A stretch of 64,000 nt of DNA from Vibrio metoecus. Lineage in GTDB: Bacteria > Pseudomonadota > Gammaproteobacteria > Enterobacterales > Vibrionaceae. This document shows positions 1 to 11,558 of this stretch, in pieces (position 1 is the first letter of the stretch; every line of letters starts with the position of its first letter). Both the position numbers and the translations under genes were made by a program. The stretch is from positions 248,001 to 312,000 of the forward strand of contig NZ_JJMN01000046.1 of the NCBI RefSeq assembly GCF_000696385.1. Direction: 5' to 3'. The notes beneath the pieces are model-generated. The model saw only the letters and a program-made list of their open reading frames with translations. It did not search any database and had not been told where the DNA came from.

Positions 1-297
1 GGCTTTGCTAAGTCTGGAGATTTTACTCTGGCAGAAGAGAATATCCTAACTCAGTACGGCGACACTATGCTCAGTTTGGAAAGTGGTGAGTTACAGCCCG
101 AAAATGCGGAAGAAGCGCATTTTTTAAAAGCGCTGGAAAACCCAGAATTGGCAGAGAGCAAGTTAGAAAAAGCTTGGTTGAAATACACCCGTTTGGCACG
201 TGGTCGCAAGCGTTTCCATACGCTGAATGGCCGCAACAAGCCAGATGGTGTTGAAGATTACACCGATGATGAGCCAAGCTTGACTGAGGAAGATTAA
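1..297 (+). CDS. maoP: MaoP (DUF413) family protein, 5' end missing
   Basis: The reading frame is open from the first base, so the gene begins upstream; 98 residues are visible. The C-terminal signature KRFHTLNG followed by VEDYTDD matches E. coli MaoP (YifE, about 112 aa), the DUF413 protein that acts with the maoS site in organising the Ori macrodomain. That role is known for E. coli; here it is inferred by family. The protein is small, acidic at its end and has no membrane segment. It ends in TAA and is followed by two hairpins. Confidence 0.8.
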   Translation, partial: GFAKSGDFTLAEENILTQYGDTMLSLESGELQPENAEEAHFLKALENPELAESKLEKAWLKYTRLARGRKRFHTLNGRNKPDGVEDYTDDEPSLTEED

Positions 298-345
298 TCC
301 CTCCTGCGGGCTACATGACTCATTTGTAGCCCATCTGGCATGGAT

Positions 346-371
346 GGACGTGATTTTTTACGTCCCTTTTT
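346..371 (+). terminator. Probable terminator after maoP
   Basis: GGACGT and ACGTCC pair around an eight-base T-rich loop and are followed by CTTTTT. A second hairpin lies just upstream at 308-332 (GGGCTAC with GTAGCCC). Both sit between maoP and the next gene. Confidence 0.5.
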
Positions 372-380
372 GGGGGAAAG

Positions 381-2372
381 ATGCCCAACCCAGTTTCTAC
401 TCTTTATTCTCTTGAAGAGATGTTATCGCTCATCCAGCGAGAGCAGCCTTTTGCGGGAGAACTCGAATCCGCTGGCTGTTTCATCAAGATAGAAAATTAT
501 CTTCCTGTGGTGTGTACCGCCATCCATGCAGGAAGCCGTTTGCGTGATGACCTGCTCAAGCAGTGTCAGCTCAGTAAAACTGAACGCAATCTTGAAGAAG
601 CGCCATACACTGATCAATTTATCGCCTCTCAACCCATCACCTTATGTGGTCTTGACTCTCGCTTCGAATACGATTTAAACCGCGCTAAAACCCTCAGTAC
701 CCGCTATAAATCGGCGTGGAATCGTCCGTTGAGTGATAAACAGCGTACCGAAAGCCATCGTAAGCACAGTGCGTTTTACCAACTCTATGAAGCCCTGATC
801 CGCAAACTTGAAGCGATGCATGGCATGGTGATTGTGTTTGATATGTACGCTTACAACTATAAACAGCTGGGTGAGAAACCCACTCCAGTGTTTAACGTAG
901 GTACCGCACAAATCGACATGCAACGTTGGGGCTCAGTGGTCAAACGTTTCTGTGCTGAATTGAGCAAAATACAGCTGCCCCATATCGAAAATAAAACCGA
1001 GATCAACGCAGTATTTGAAGGCCGTGGCTATCTGATCGCTCATACTAACGCCCATTTTGACCGCACTTTGGTATTACCGACCGAAGTGAAAAAAGTCTTT
1101 ATGGAAGAAGATACCGGCACAGTTTATCCCTTAGTATTGAATGCGCTATGCAGTGGCCTCAAAGGTGCACTCAGTCAAACCAGCGCGTATTTTCAGCGCC
1201 GACATAATCGCCGCCGGATCAGCAAAGCCAAAATGCTTGGCTCATCCATCGAGCCCGCGATTTTGAGTATTGATGATGCGCTATCCAAACTGACTCGCAA
1301 AGTTGAAACGCTCAAGTACGTCAACCCAACCAATATCAATATTGAGCAGAAGCGTTTTGAAGCGGCACCTAGCCGCTACAAACCCGAGTTTCGCTACAAA
1401 CAGCTGCCGATCAACGCCAATGAATTTAAACAGCAACTGTATCAACTGCCGATAGAGACTATTTCCGATCCTGACTTAAAGCAGCTATACAGCTCCATGG
1501 TGGATAAGCTGAGCGAAAAGATCGACCTACTGACGAGCATCGGTCAAGAGTCTTTCTTGTACAACTCGCTGCGCTTTTATGGTCGACCGAATCGCACAGC
1601 AATAGAAAATGCTAAGTTTCTGCTGTATGCCAAAACGCTCCCCGAAGATAAAGGTCAACTGTATAACGCAGATCAAGCCGCTGAAATCATGCTGAAAAAG
1701 GCGCAGGAATGGGGGATGCACTGCCATATCACTCCAACAGCCTCGCTAGCCGCACGCGCGATGGTAAGCGGTAAAAAACCACCGACTTTGTATCTCAACA
1801 GCAAAGTGATGTATTCACATGCCGAGATACAACGCCTTATCCAGCATGAAATTGGTGTGCACTTAGCTACCACGTTCAATGGTCGGATGCAGCCTCTGCG
1901 AGTGTTTTCGATTGGCCTACCAGGAGCAACGGAATCACAAGAGGGCTTGGCCATTTTAGCGGAGTACAAAGCGGGTTATATGTCGCATGAGCGGCTCAAA
2001 ACCTTAGCTACGCGAGTTTTGGCGGTGGATTCGATGCTCAAAGAGCACAACTTCTACCAAACCTTCAGTTATCTTACTGAAGAGTATGGTGTGGATCGCG
2101 ATACCGCGTTTGTGACGACCACACGTGTCTATCGTGGTGGGGGTTTTACTAAAGATCACCTCTATCTTGAGGGGTTTATCAACACCTTGCAGCAAGCGCA
2201 AAAACGCAGCCTAGATAATCTATTGGTTGGTAAATGCAGCTATCAATATCTCGATTTGATTGATGAATTGGTAGAGCGTGGGTGGTTAATCAAACCACAA
2301 TTTCGATTTGATGATTTAGGCAGTGAGCCAGAACCCACTCTCAAATACTTGATTGAGTCTCTGCGCCACTAA
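381..2372 (+). CDS. QEGLA-motif tyrosine carboxypeptidase-like protein (DUF1704)
   Basis: A 663-residue soluble protein. The diagnostic region is near residues 487-525: a metallopeptidase-like HEIGVH motif followed about 30 residues later by QEGLA. This pair defines the flavohaemoglobin expression-modulating QEGLA family (DUF1704), related in fold to the eukaryotic tyrosine carboxypeptidases MATCAP. The His, His and Glu residues expected to bind zinc are present, so an active peptidase is plausible, but the substrate is unknown. No signal peptide or membrane helix is seen, so it is likely cytoplasmic. GGGGGAAAG directly before the ATG supports the start. It is flanked by terminators and looks monocistronic. 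Confidence 0.8.
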   Translation: MPNPVSTLYSLEEMLSLIQREQPFAGELESAGCFIKIENYLPVVCTAIHAGSRLRDDLLKQCQLSKTERNLEEAPYTDQFIASQPITLCGLDSRFEYDLNRAKTLSTRYKSAWNRPLSDKQRTESHRKHSAFYQLYEALIRKLEAMHGMVIVFDMYAYNYKQLGEKPTPVFNVGTAQIDMQRWGSVVKRFCAELSKIQLPHIENKTEINAVFEGRGYLIAHTNAHFDRTLVLPTEVKKVFMEEDTGTVYPLVLNALCSGLKGALSQTSAYFQRRHNRRRISKAKMLGSSIEPAILSIDDALSKLTRKVETLKYVNPTNINIEQKRFEAAPSRYKPEFRYKQLPINANEFKQQLYQLPIETISDPDLKQLYSSMVDKLSEKIDLLTSIGQESFLYNSLRFYGRPNRTAIENAKFLLYAKTLPEDKGQLYNADQAAEIMLKKAQEWGMHCHITPTASLAARAMVSGKKPPTLYLNSKVMYSHAEIQRLIQHEIGVHLATTFNGRMQPLRVFSIGLPGATESQEGLAILAEYKAGYMSHERLKTLATRVLAVDSMLKEHNFYQTFSYLTEEYGVDRDTAFVTTTRVYRGGGFTKDHLYLEGFINTLQQAQKRSLDNLLVGKCSYQYLDLIDELVERGWLIKPQFRFDDLGSEPEPTLKYLIESLRH

Positions 2373-2397
2373 ATTCATTTGCCGCCTAGCATTGTCT

Positions 2398-2431
2398 AAA
2401 GCCCTGAGCTCATTGATCAGGGCTTTGTTTT
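2398..2431 (+). terminator. Rho-independent terminator
   Basis: AAAGCCCTGA and TCAGGGCTTT form a ten-base stem followed by GTTTTTG, 26 bases after the preceding stop codon. Confidence 0.8.
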
Positions 2432-2456
2432 TGTAGGCCGTTATTTGGCTAATAAA

Positions 2457-2693
2457 TTAATTTTTTTCTAAAAAGCTATCACGCAAGTGTTCTTGCTCAT
2501 ACGCCAAATGATAGGTGTTATGAAAACCGATTTTTAGCTCAACACCATTACCACGCATAAAAATGTTATAGCCATCGTAATCGGCATACGCTTCAATCCC
2601 CTCATAAATTTTGCCAAATTCCGTGGGAGAGCCATTTTCCATAACCATCTCATAAGCAGACAACACTTTGCTCGGTTCTAGTTCATTTTTCAT
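2457..2693 (-). CDS. DUF3081 family small protein
   Basis: A 78-residue acidic protein of unknown function, recognised as DUF3081 by its pattern of DYDGYN followed by a FHNTYHLAYEQ stretch. An ATG six codons upstream (2711) is possible, but the chosen start has GAGGAAC eight bases before it, so MKNELEP is the better N-terminus. No signal peptide or membrane helix. It converges on the upstream gene and diverges from nagB, separated from it by about 365 bases. Confidence 0.65.
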   Translation of the reverse strand: MKNELEPSKVLSAYEMVMENGSPTEFGKIYEGIEAYADYDGYNIFMRGNGVELKIGFHNTYHLAYEQEHLRDSFLEKN

Positions 2694-2949
2694 GATCTTG
2701 TTCCTCGACATTTGCTCTTGTTCAGTATTGATAGTGAAACGTTCACTTGCCAGTTTGTTGTCTGCGTTAGCTCAAATTTCCACTTAATTTTGTCCATAAA
2801 TTTTTTGTCGCTTTGCTTTCTCTTCACAGACAGAATAAGGTGTTTAACTGTACAGGTTGCTGAATATACCCTCAGCCTAGGTCTACAGCCTGCTCGTTTT
2901 TAGCAACACTATAATTTTTTGACCTAAAACAATAGCAGTCTTGAACCAC

Positions 2950-2970
2950 TTATTTTATAATGCAAATTAA
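2950..2970. promoter_or_regulatory. Candidate NagC operator upstream of nagB
   Basis: The 2694-3058 region holds no gene. At 2950-2970 an AT-rich imperfect palindrome (TTATTTT, seven bases, AAATTAA) lies about 90 bases before nagB. Its form resembles NagC operators, and nagB is a NagC target in gammaproteobacteria. The regulator is not in this window, so the assignment is inference from symmetry and position. Confidence 0.3.
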
Positions 2971-3058
2971 CATATACCCATACTACTTGTTTATAGCTAA
3001 GCAGCGTCAGGTAGGAAGGGGATAACAGACATCATAAATATACATCTAGGGGCAATAC

Positions 3059-3859
3059 ATGAGACTTATCCCACTGAAAGCAGCCGCACAAGTTGGTAAA
3101 TGGGCAGCAGCACACATTGTTAAACGTATCAACGAGTTTCAACCAACCGCTGAGCGTCCTTTTGTTTTGGGTCTGCCAACCGGTGGTACTCCACTTGCCA
3201 CTTACAAAGCACTGATTGAACTGCACAAAGCAGGCGAAGTGAGTTTCAAACACGTTGTGACTTTCAATATGGATGAGTATGTTGGCCTAGCGGCAGATCA
3301 CCCAGAATCTTACCGTTCATTCATGTACAACAACTTCTTCAACCACATTGATATTCAAGAAGAGAACATCAACCTGCTAAACGGCAATACAGATGACCAC
3401 GAAGCAGAGTGCAAACGTTACGAAGATAAAATCAAATCCTACGGTAAAATCAACCTATTCATGGGTGGTGTAGGTAACGATGGTCATATCGCATTTAACG
3501 AACCTGCATCATCTCTATCTTCACGTACTCGTATCAAAACGCTGACCGAAGATACTCGTATTGCGAACTCTCGTTTCTTCGATGGCGACATCAACCAAGT
3601 ACCTAAGTATGCTCTGACTATCGGTGTAGGCACTCTGTTGGATGCTCAAGAGATCATGATCCTTGTGACTGGTCATAACAAAGCACTAGCACTGCAAGCC
3701 GCGGTTGAAGGCAGCGTAAACCACCTATGGACAGTATCAGCACTGCAACTGCACCCTAAAGCAGTGATCGTGTGTGATGAACCATCAACTCAAGAACTGA
3801 AAGTGAAAACCGTTAAATACTTCACTGAGCTTGAAGCGAAAAATATTGTAGGTTTCTAA
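3059..3859 (+). CDS. nagB: Glucosamine-6-phosphate deaminase
   Basis: A 266-residue cytoplasmic enzyme, the usual family length. It converts glucosamine 6-phosphate to fructose 6-phosphate and ammonia, the last step in using N-acetylglucosamine from chitin or mucin. The N-terminus MRLIPL is typical; the substrate loop with DEYVGL and the catalytic [14 protein letters not shown] region carrying the active-site His and Glu are intact. GGGG lies before the ATG. The gene stands alone with a strong terminator, without nagA or nagC alongside. Confidence 0.97.
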   Translation: MRLIPLKAAAQVGKWAAAHIVKRINEFQPTAERPFVLGLPTGGTPLATYKALIELHKAGEVSFKHVVTFNMDEYVGLAADHPESYRSFMYNNFFNHIDIQEENINLLNGNTDDHEAECKRYEDKIKSYGKINLFMGGVGNDGHIAFNEPASSLSSRTRIKTLTEDTRIANSRFFDGDINQVPKYALTIGVGTLLDAQEIMILVTGHNKALALQAAVEGSVNHLWTVSALQLHPKAVIVCDEPSTQELKVKTVKYFTELEAKNIVGF

Positions 3860-3883
3860 GTGCAACATCATGTTTAGCCTACA

Positions 3884-3912
3884 AAAACGCCCCGAAAATC
3901 GGGGCGTTTTTT
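3884..3912 (+). terminator. Rho-independent terminator of nagB
   Basis: ACGCCCCGA, a three-A loop and TCGGGGCGT, followed by six T. The A run on the other side means it could also stop the converging gene. Confidence 0.9.
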
Positions 3913-3944
3913 ATTGGCGTTCATCAGTCCAAAACTGCTCTTAA

Positions 3945-5093
3945 CTATCTTTTATCCATTGTATTTTGAGAAAAATCTAACCGATCACTCTGCGCATCCT
4001 GCGAAAAATCGCTCAACGGCGAAGGCTCCACAAACTCGATGAGTGAATCCGCGTCATGCTCAGCGGAGGCATCAAGCACTTCTCCCTTTGTTGGAATCGG
4101 AATTTCCCGTTTATACAATTTATTCAGCGCTCGGATCATTGAATGCTTAGTCACCGTCGCGGCCGCCAGTTTACGTTGCAACGGTTTCGCCAATGCTTGC
4201 AAACCGACGATCGATTCAACACCAATCTTTCCACCAACCCAATCTCGTAAGTTTTTAGCGGGTTCATAACCCATTGAAGCAGAAAGAAATAACCAGATAT
4301 ACGCAATCGCATTACCGTGTGCACCACGATCAATCCATGCTTCTCCAGCATGGAACATCGCTTCGGCATGACCTTTTTCTGAAGCTCGTTCAAGCCAGTA
4401 GCACGCCATTGGAAAGTCACTCGCCTCTCCCACACCATGCAACAAGTTCAGTCCAAATCGCATCATGCCTTCAGGGCTTCCCATATGGGCGGCCTTACTA
4501 TACCAAAACGTGGAATCCGCAGGCGTCGGCGCGATGTTATCTTTCGAGACACACCATCCCCCCATAAATATAATCGCATCCACAAAATTTGCTTCTGCGG
4601 CATCTTGGATGAGACCGATCCCTTTCGAAACGTTAACTTCAATACCTCGCCCATACAGCCAAGCAACACCCGTTTCGAATTTGGCGGCTAAGTCCCCTTC
4701 CATTCCACGAACACAAGCTTGCCAAAACTTGGCTTTCTCCTTGGCAATCACGTCTTCACGAATTCGCTGACAAACACGCACAATGCCATACATCGCAGGA
4801 ATATTGTCAAGATGTGCGGCTTTCTCATACCAAAACAAGGCTTCTTTCAAGCTATTACGTTCTGCCTCTTTGGCTAAAAACAAAATCGTCGGGATATGTC
4901 CCGATTCAGCCTTAAACAAACGTTCTTTGCGTTCTTGCTCTCGGTTACGCTCCAAGGCTTTACGATACGCCTCTTCTCTCGCTCTGCGTTCTGCTTCTAG
5001 TCGCTTACGTCGTACGGATAACACTATCATCCAGACAAAAATCAGGATCAGTGTTAACCCGGTAGCGCCAATCGCAATTCCGATAATATTCAT
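3945..5093 (-). CDS. Membrane-anchored Sel1-repeat protein
   Basis: 382 residues. A single membrane segment lies at about residues 3-27, followed by a strongly charged, probably coiled-coil stretch (residues 28-60, rich in Arg and Glu). Residues 65-290 hold several Sel1-like (TPR-related) repeats, seen as recurring A..W...AA....A..G patterns such as FWYSKAAHMGSPEGM and YWLERASEKGHAEAM. The C-terminal 60 residues are acidic and disordered-looking. Sel1 proteins are scaffolds for protein interactions; no partner is indicated by the context. It stands alone between nagB and a LysR gene. Confidence 0.75.
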   Translation of the reverse strand: MNIIGIAIGATGLTLILIFVWMIVLSVRRKRLEAERRAREEAYRKALERNREQERKERLFKAESGHIPTILFLAKEAERNSLKEALFWYEKAAHLDNIPAMYGIVRVCQRIREDVIAKEKAKFWQACVRGMEGDLAAKFETGVAWLYGRGIEVNVSKGIGLIQDAAEANFVDAIIFMGGWCVSKDNIAPTPADSTFWYSKAAHMGSPEGMMRFGLNLLHGVGEASDFPMACYWLERASEKGHAEAMFHAGEAWIDRGAHGNAIAYIWLFLSASMGYEPAKNLRDWVGGKIGVESIVGLQALAKPLQRKLAAATVTKHSMIRALNKLYKREIPIPTKGEVLDASAEHDADSLIEFVEPSPLSDFSQDAQSDRLDFSQNTMDKR

Positions 5094-5203
5094 AGTTTCT
5101 CTAACTGAGTGATCGCATTAACCACTACTTATCAATAGTGGACAAAACTAAAAGATGAGTTGAATTGTACTGTACATCCAACGCAGAAACTATGTGCGAA
5201 TAA

Positions 5204-5233
5204 AAAATGGGTGGAGATCCTCCACCCATTTTT
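5204..5233. terminator. Bidirectional-looking terminator
   Basis: ATGGGTGGA and TCCACCCAT pair around a five-base loop, flanked by A and T runs. On the minus strand it follows the LysR gene. Confidence 0.8.
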
Positions 5234-5270
5234 GCTTCTTAAAATCACGGTTCGATTTAGATTCATAGAG

Positions 5271-6197
5271 TTAACTCGACTCACTTAACTCACACGATTT
5301 CTTCAGAAAATCAATCATGCGCGATACTTTGTCATTATCGCCAAGCTTTGAAGTGCAATAAATACCTACGTTACCGACTTGCTTGGTGTTAATAACAAGC
5401 GTCTTCGCACCATGTGCTTCCATCCACTGGCACAACTTACTACTGTACGGCATGACCGCATCCGTACAACGGAGGATATCTAAACTCGCTGCTAATGAAT
5501 CTACATGATAAATCTGTCGCCCTACATCTTGTGCAAAGACGGTATCCATTTTTGAAATGTGTTGTTCTGCAAGGACTGAACGATGACGTGGATGATCAGG
5601 GGTGACTCGTATGACTGGATAAGCCGCTTGTGCGACATCAAGCTCGGTTTGAGTCTTCCCAGAGAGTAATGGATGCCCAGAACGGACATAAATGGCCTCT
5701 TTATCTTGCAATAATGGGATAAATTTCACCTTACATCGCTCACTCAACCCGTACACTTCATGCCCAATAAATAAATCAATTTCACTTTGTACTAAATGGT
5801 GCATGAGCGCTAAATTATTCCCAAACTCTAAGTGAATTGAGCTTGCTTCTACATCTTGTAGATAGTGGTTCAAAGCATCACGCACAAACAGTTCCCACCA
5901 AGCATCTCCCGTACCCAGCTTCAATTTTCCTTTTTCCCTTTGCTGCATATCCTGCAAACGATGCAATAAATGATTATGTTGTTCTTGCTGCTCTTGAACA
6001 TGTTCTTTGAGTAGTTGACCGTACTCAGTTAACTCAACACCTTTAGAACGACGATGAAATAGGGTAAAACCAATATCACTTTCTAACTTTTTTATCGCAG
6101 CCGTCAAAGAAGGTTGGGTGATATGTAGCCTTTCTGCAGCTTGTTTTATGTTCCCTAGATGAGCAACCATCAAAAAATACTGGTAGTGCTTATGCAT
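5271..6197 (-). CDS. LysR-family transcriptional regulator of the glucan cluster
   Basis: 308 residues, normal LysR length. The winged helix-turn-helix is at residues 1-60 (GNIKQAAERLHITQPSLTAA), followed by the usual substrate-binding domain. AAGGTGATTGATTC before the ATG supports the start. It is transcribed away from the alpha-glucosidase gene across a 319-base spacer, the classic arrangement for a LysR protein controlling its neighbour. I infer that it senses an alpha-glucan-derived sugar or metabolite; the ligand is unknown. Confidence 0.85.
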   Translation of the reverse strand: MHKHYQYFLMVAHLGNIKQAAERLHITQPSLTAAIKKLESDIGFTLFHRRSKGVELTEYGQLLKEHVQEQQEQHNHLLHRLQDMQQREKGKLKLGTGDAWWELFVRDALNHYLQDVEASSIHLEFGNNLALMHHLVQSEIDLFIGHEVYGLSERCKVKFIPLLQDKEAIYVRSGHPLLSGKTQTELDVAQAAYPVIRVTPDHPRHRSVLAEQHISKMDTVFAQDVGRQIYHVDSLAASLDILRCTDAVMPYSSKLCQWMEAHGAKTLVINTKQVGNVGIYCTSKLGDNDKVSRMIDFLKKSCELSESS

Positions 6198-8155
<1,958 letters not shown>

Positions 8156-8161
8156 TCTCAT

Positions 8162-8183
8162 TCGCCCGGCACTTGTCGGGTGA
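8162..8183 (+). other. Intercistronic hairpin between the two GH13 genes
   Basis: TCGCCCG and CGGGTGA can pair with one G-T wobble around an eight-base loop in the short gap between the two glucosidase genes. There is no following T run, so it looks more like an mRNA-stabilising or processing hairpin than a terminator. Confidence 0.3.
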
Positions 8184-8197
8184 TATGTTTTGCAGGC

Positions 8198-9982
8198 ATG
8201 AGTCAAACCATGAAACAAAAAAAAGCGATTTATCAGGTATTCACTCGACTTTTCGGGAATAAAAAGCAGAATTTCGTCCGCTGGGGCACACTCGAAGAAA
8301 ATGGTGTGGGAAAATTCAGCGATTTTACCGATACCGCTCTAGCCGAAATTCGCAATCTAGGAATTACCCATATTTGGTATACCGGCGTTCTTCACCATGC
8401 TCTCGTCAGAGATTACTCGGCCTACGGTATCCATCATGATCACCCAGCCGTTGTGAAAGGACGAGCTGGTTCACCTTACGCAATCAAAGATTATTATTCG
8501 GTCAATCCAGATTTAGCCGACGATCCAGCTCATCGTCTGGATGAGTTCATTTCATTAATTAAACGTACTCACCAACATGGTATGAAAGTTATTATCGATA
8601 TCGTTCCTAACCATGTTGCCCGTAACTACCGGAGCCAAAATAACCCATTGGGTACCTGTGATTTCGGCGCTAACGACAACTCAGATGTTGAATACCACCG
8701 AGATAACAATTTTTATTACCTTCCTAACCAACTTTTTGAACGCCCTGATTACCCAAACGATTATCAACCACTAGGTGAAAATGCCTTAATGGGCTGGCCG
8801 TCATATCAAGAAAATCCAGCAAAATGGACGGGGAATGGAGCTCGTAAAGCCAAGCCTGCTTTCGATGACTGGTATGAAACCGTAAAAATTAATTATGGTG
8901 TACGCCCTGATGGCACAAAGGACTTTCCTTCTCTCCCCGCGGGTTACGAACGATTCACTTACCGCGAGCATCATGCATTCTGGCAGAACCAAGAGCTCCC
9001 CGACTCTTGGCATAAATTTCGTGATATTGCCCTCTTTTGGCTTTCTCACGGAGTGGACGGGTTTCGCTTCGATATGGCAGAAATGGTTCCCATCGAGTTT
9101 TGGAGTTACCTAAATTCCACCATCAAAATACGCAACCCAGAAGCTATTTTGGTTGCAGAAGTGTACCAACCTGAACGTTACCGAGATTATCTACATTTAG
9201 GGAAAATGGATTATCTGTACGACAAAGTGGATCTATACGATAGCTTAAAAGGCATTATTCAAGGTAAAGAATCCACTCAAGAAATTAGTCGTATCCAACA
9301 AGAAATGAGTGATATTGAGCACCATATGCTGCATTTCCTTGAAAACCATGACGAACAGCGCTTAACCGCACCTGAATTTGCAGGCAACTCCGAATGGGGA
9401 AAACCTGCCATGTTAGTCAGCGTTTTGATTAGTAGTGCACCGAGTATGGTGTATTTCGGTCAAGAGGTTGGTGAAGATGGCTCAGAAGATGCGGGCTTTG
9501 GCAGACCTTCCCGCACATCTATCTTCGATTATATTGGTGTACCTGAACATCAAAAATGGATGAATAACGGACTCTTCGACGGAGAGCAACTGTCCGATAG
9601 ACAAAGAGATTTACGCGCATTTTACGCTCGCTTACTGAACTTTTCGCTGCAACATCCAGCCTTATGTGGACAATATTGGGATCTCTATTCTGCTAATGCG
9701 CATTCTTTAGGTAGCCAAGCTCATGCTTTTGCACGCAGCTGTAACTCTGAGCTGATTATTGCCCTTAGCCATTTTGAAGCCAATACCACTCGTGATCTTA
9801 ATTTAACACTTCCGGCTGAATTGATCCGTTATTGTTCATTACCCGATGGCACTTACACCTTAGTGGATGAAATCGGTCTTGGAGAGCCTGTGCTTTTGCA
9901 AATTACTCAAGGCATTGGGCAAATATGCTGTACGTTAAAACCCTTTGCAGCACATGCTTATTTAGTGAAAAAGAAAACTTAG
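8198..9982 (+). CDS. GH13 alpha-amylase family protein, cytoplasmic
   Basis: About 594 residues with the complete GH13 catalytic set: the VPNHVARNY strand-3 motif, nucleophile Asp292 (GFRFDMAE), acid/base Glu321 (VAEVYQ) and Asp385 (FLENHDEQR), then a C-terminal beta domain. There is no signal peptide, so it should act on imported maltodextrins in the cytoplasm. The start is uncertain: GTG 8180, ATG 8198 and ATG 8210 are all possible and none has a strong ribosome site; conserved sequence begins at KKAIYQVFTRLF. It lies about 40 bases after the alpha-glucosidase gene and is probably co-transcribed. The exact GH13 subfamily and bond specificity cannot be read from the sequence alone. Confidence 0.85.
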   Translation: MSQTMKQKKAIYQVFTRLFGNKKQNFVRWGTLEENGVGKFSDFTDTALAEIRNLGITHIWYTGVLHHALVRDYSAYGIHHDHPAVVKGRAGSPYAIKDYYSVNPDLADDPAHRLDEFISLIKRTHQHGMKVIIDIVPNHVARNYRSQNNPLGTCDFGANDNSDVEYHRDNNFYYLPNQLFERPDYPNDYQPLGENALMGWPSYQENPAKWTGNGARKAKPAFDDWYETVKINYGVRPDGTKDFPSLPAGYERFTYREHHAFWQNQELPDSWHKFRDIALFWLSHGVDGFRFDMAEMVPIEFWSYLNSTIKIRNPEAILVAEVYQPERYRDYLHLGKMDYLYDKVDLYDSLKGIIQGKESTQEISRIQQEMSDIEHHMLHFLENHDEQRLTAPEFAGNSEWGKPAMLVSVLISSAPSMVYFGQEVGEDGSEDAGFGRPSRTSIFDYIGVPEHQKWMNNGLFDGEQLSDRQRDLRAFYARLLNFSLQHPALCGQYWDLYSANAHSLGSQAHAFARSCNSELIIALSHFEANTTRDLNLTLPAELIRYCSLPDGTYTLVDEIGLGEPVLLQITQGIGQICCTLKPFAAHAYLVKKKT

Positions 9983-10185
9983 AAATTACACTTAATAATT
10001 TTCCACATAAATAAAAACATTATTAACAAACCGAGATTAATTATTTAGAAAAATATTTATATTAAAAAAATAAACAGTGTTTTATTTCGTTAATTTTAAA
10101 GGAATTTTTCTGATGGGATTTAGACAAAAACATATCACTAGGTAATGTTTTCAATTACGTAACAATTGGACAAAAAGGATATTTT

Positions 10186-11364
10186 ATGAGTAAAAAACTC
10201 AATGCGCTTGCGTCAGCTTTAATTGCTGTACTCTCTTCTACCTATAGTTTTGCGATGACAGAAGGTGAAATCACCATCTGGATTAATGGCGATAAAAGTT
10301 ATGAAGGGCTAGCCCAAATAGGCAAACAATTTGAAGCAGATACAGGTGTAAAAGTAATAGTACAACACCCAGAATCATTGGAATCTAAATTTCAACAGTT
10401 AGCTGCCACTGGCGGTGGTCCTGATATTATTTTTTGGGCGCATGATAGATTTGGCGGCTACGCTGAAGCAGGATTACTCAAAGAAATCAAGCCGAGTGAA
10501 GATTTTAAAAATAAACTGGTCGCCTTTAGTTGGGATGCAGTGACGGTGAACGGAAAACTTGTCGGCTACCCTGTTGCCATTGAAGGCCCTTCTCTTATCT
10601 ACAATAAAGACCTTTTACCAATCCCACCTAAGACTTGGGAAGAACTACCCACTATTCATGAGAAAATGAAGGAACAAGGTAAGCAAGCTATCATGTGGGA
10701 CATCAAAAATGCTTACTTTACTTGGCCACTCATTTCATCTGGTGGCGCCTTTGCCTTTCAAAAAACACCTAGTGGGTATGATGCGAAGGTCACTGGAATA
10801 AATAACGATGCAGGTATAAAAGGTTTACAGTTTTTAATCGATATGGCGCAACAAGGAATCATTAACCCAAATATGGATTACGCCGTTTCTGAATCAGCCT
10901 TTAGTAAAGGACAAGTTGCGATGACCATTAATGGACCTTGGTCATGGAGCAACCTAGATAAAATGGGACTCAACTATGGTGTAGCAGTATTTCCAACCTT
11001 ACGCGGTAAGAAAGGGAACCCATTTGTGGGCATATTAAGCGCTGGGATTAATGCTTCAAGCCCCAATAGTGACCTTGCAGCTGAATTTTTGGAAAACTAT
11101 CTATTCACAGATAAAAATCTGGAGTTAATGAATAAGGATAAACCTCTTGGTGCGGTCACTCTCAAGTCTTTCCAACAAACCTTAGAACAAGACGAACGTA
11201 TTAAAGCCACTATGATCAACGCGGAAAATGGAGAGATTATGCCTAATATCCCACAAATGACTGCGTATTGGTTTGCTGAAGGTGCCGCTATCGAAAACGC
11301 CTTACAAGGAAAACAAACCGCTCAAACCGCGTTGGATACTGCAGCAAAACAGATCACTCGTTAG
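10186..11364 (+). CDS. MalE-like periplasmic maltodextrin-binding protein (orphan)
   Basis: 392 residues with a signal peptide cut near SFAMTEG (about residue 23) and a mature start [23 protein letters not shown] that closely follows E. coli MalE. It should bind maltose or maltodextrins in the periplasm for an ABC importer and possibly for chemotaxis. No malF, malG or malK gene is nearby, so it must either lend substrate to a permease encoded elsewhere or act only as a sensor. AAAAAGGATATTTT precedes the ATG. A 200-base AT-rich spacer suggests its own promoter. I leave the symbol blank because the canonical malE of Vibrio is expected to sit with malFG. Confidence 0.9.
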   Translation: MSKKLNALASALIAVLSSTYSFAMTEGEITIWINGDKSYEGLAQIGKQFEADTGVKVIVQHPESLESKFQQLAATGGGPDIIFWAHDRFGGYAEAGLLKEIKPSEDFKNKLVAFSWDAVTVNGKLVGYPVAIEGPSLIYNKDLLPIPPKTWEELPTIHEKMKEQGKQAIMWDIKNAYFTWPLISSGGAFAFQKTPSGYDAKVTGINNDAGIKGLQFLIDMAQQGIINPNMDYAVSESAFSKGQVAMTINGPWSWSNLDKMGLNYGVAVFPTLRGKKGNPFVGILSAGINASSPNSDLAAEFLENYLFTDKNLELMNKDKPLGAVTLKSFQQTLEQDERIKATMINAENGEIMPNIPQMTAYWFAEGAAIENALQGKQTAQTALDTAAKQITR

Positions 11365-11385
11365 AGCCAATTGTATTTCCAAACA

Positions 11386-11489
11386 ACTTGGCGCTGCAGG
11401 TAGGTAAATAACAAGCTCATGCTCCCTAATGATTGCGAGTAGCTAGATTAAGGAGCATGAGCAAAGTCAACACTGATGAAGCTCCAAGT
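11386..11489. repeat. Palindromic intergenic element
   Basis: About 100 bases between the MalE-like gene and the debranching-enzyme gene form a nested palindrome: an outer pair ACTTGGCGCT with AGCTCCAAGT (nine of ten) and an inner perfect 11-base stem, GCTCATGCTCC at 11415-11425 with GGAGCATGAGC at 11452-11462. The left edge (ACTTGGCGCTGCAGGTAGG) resembles the end of the ERIC-like element at 13972-14157. Confidence 0.5.
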
Positions 11490-11558
11490 AAAAAGGTTAT
11501 CAAGGCCTCTTTCTATTTATGGGTGCCGTTTTCGGTACCCTTTTTAGGATAATGATTT

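Noticed and set aside
4039..5112. Several plus-strand frames opposite the Sel1-repeat gene
   Set aside because: Overlapping, mutually inconsistent frames with Ser/Pro-rich noise; the minus-strand frame has clear repeats and a membrane anchor.
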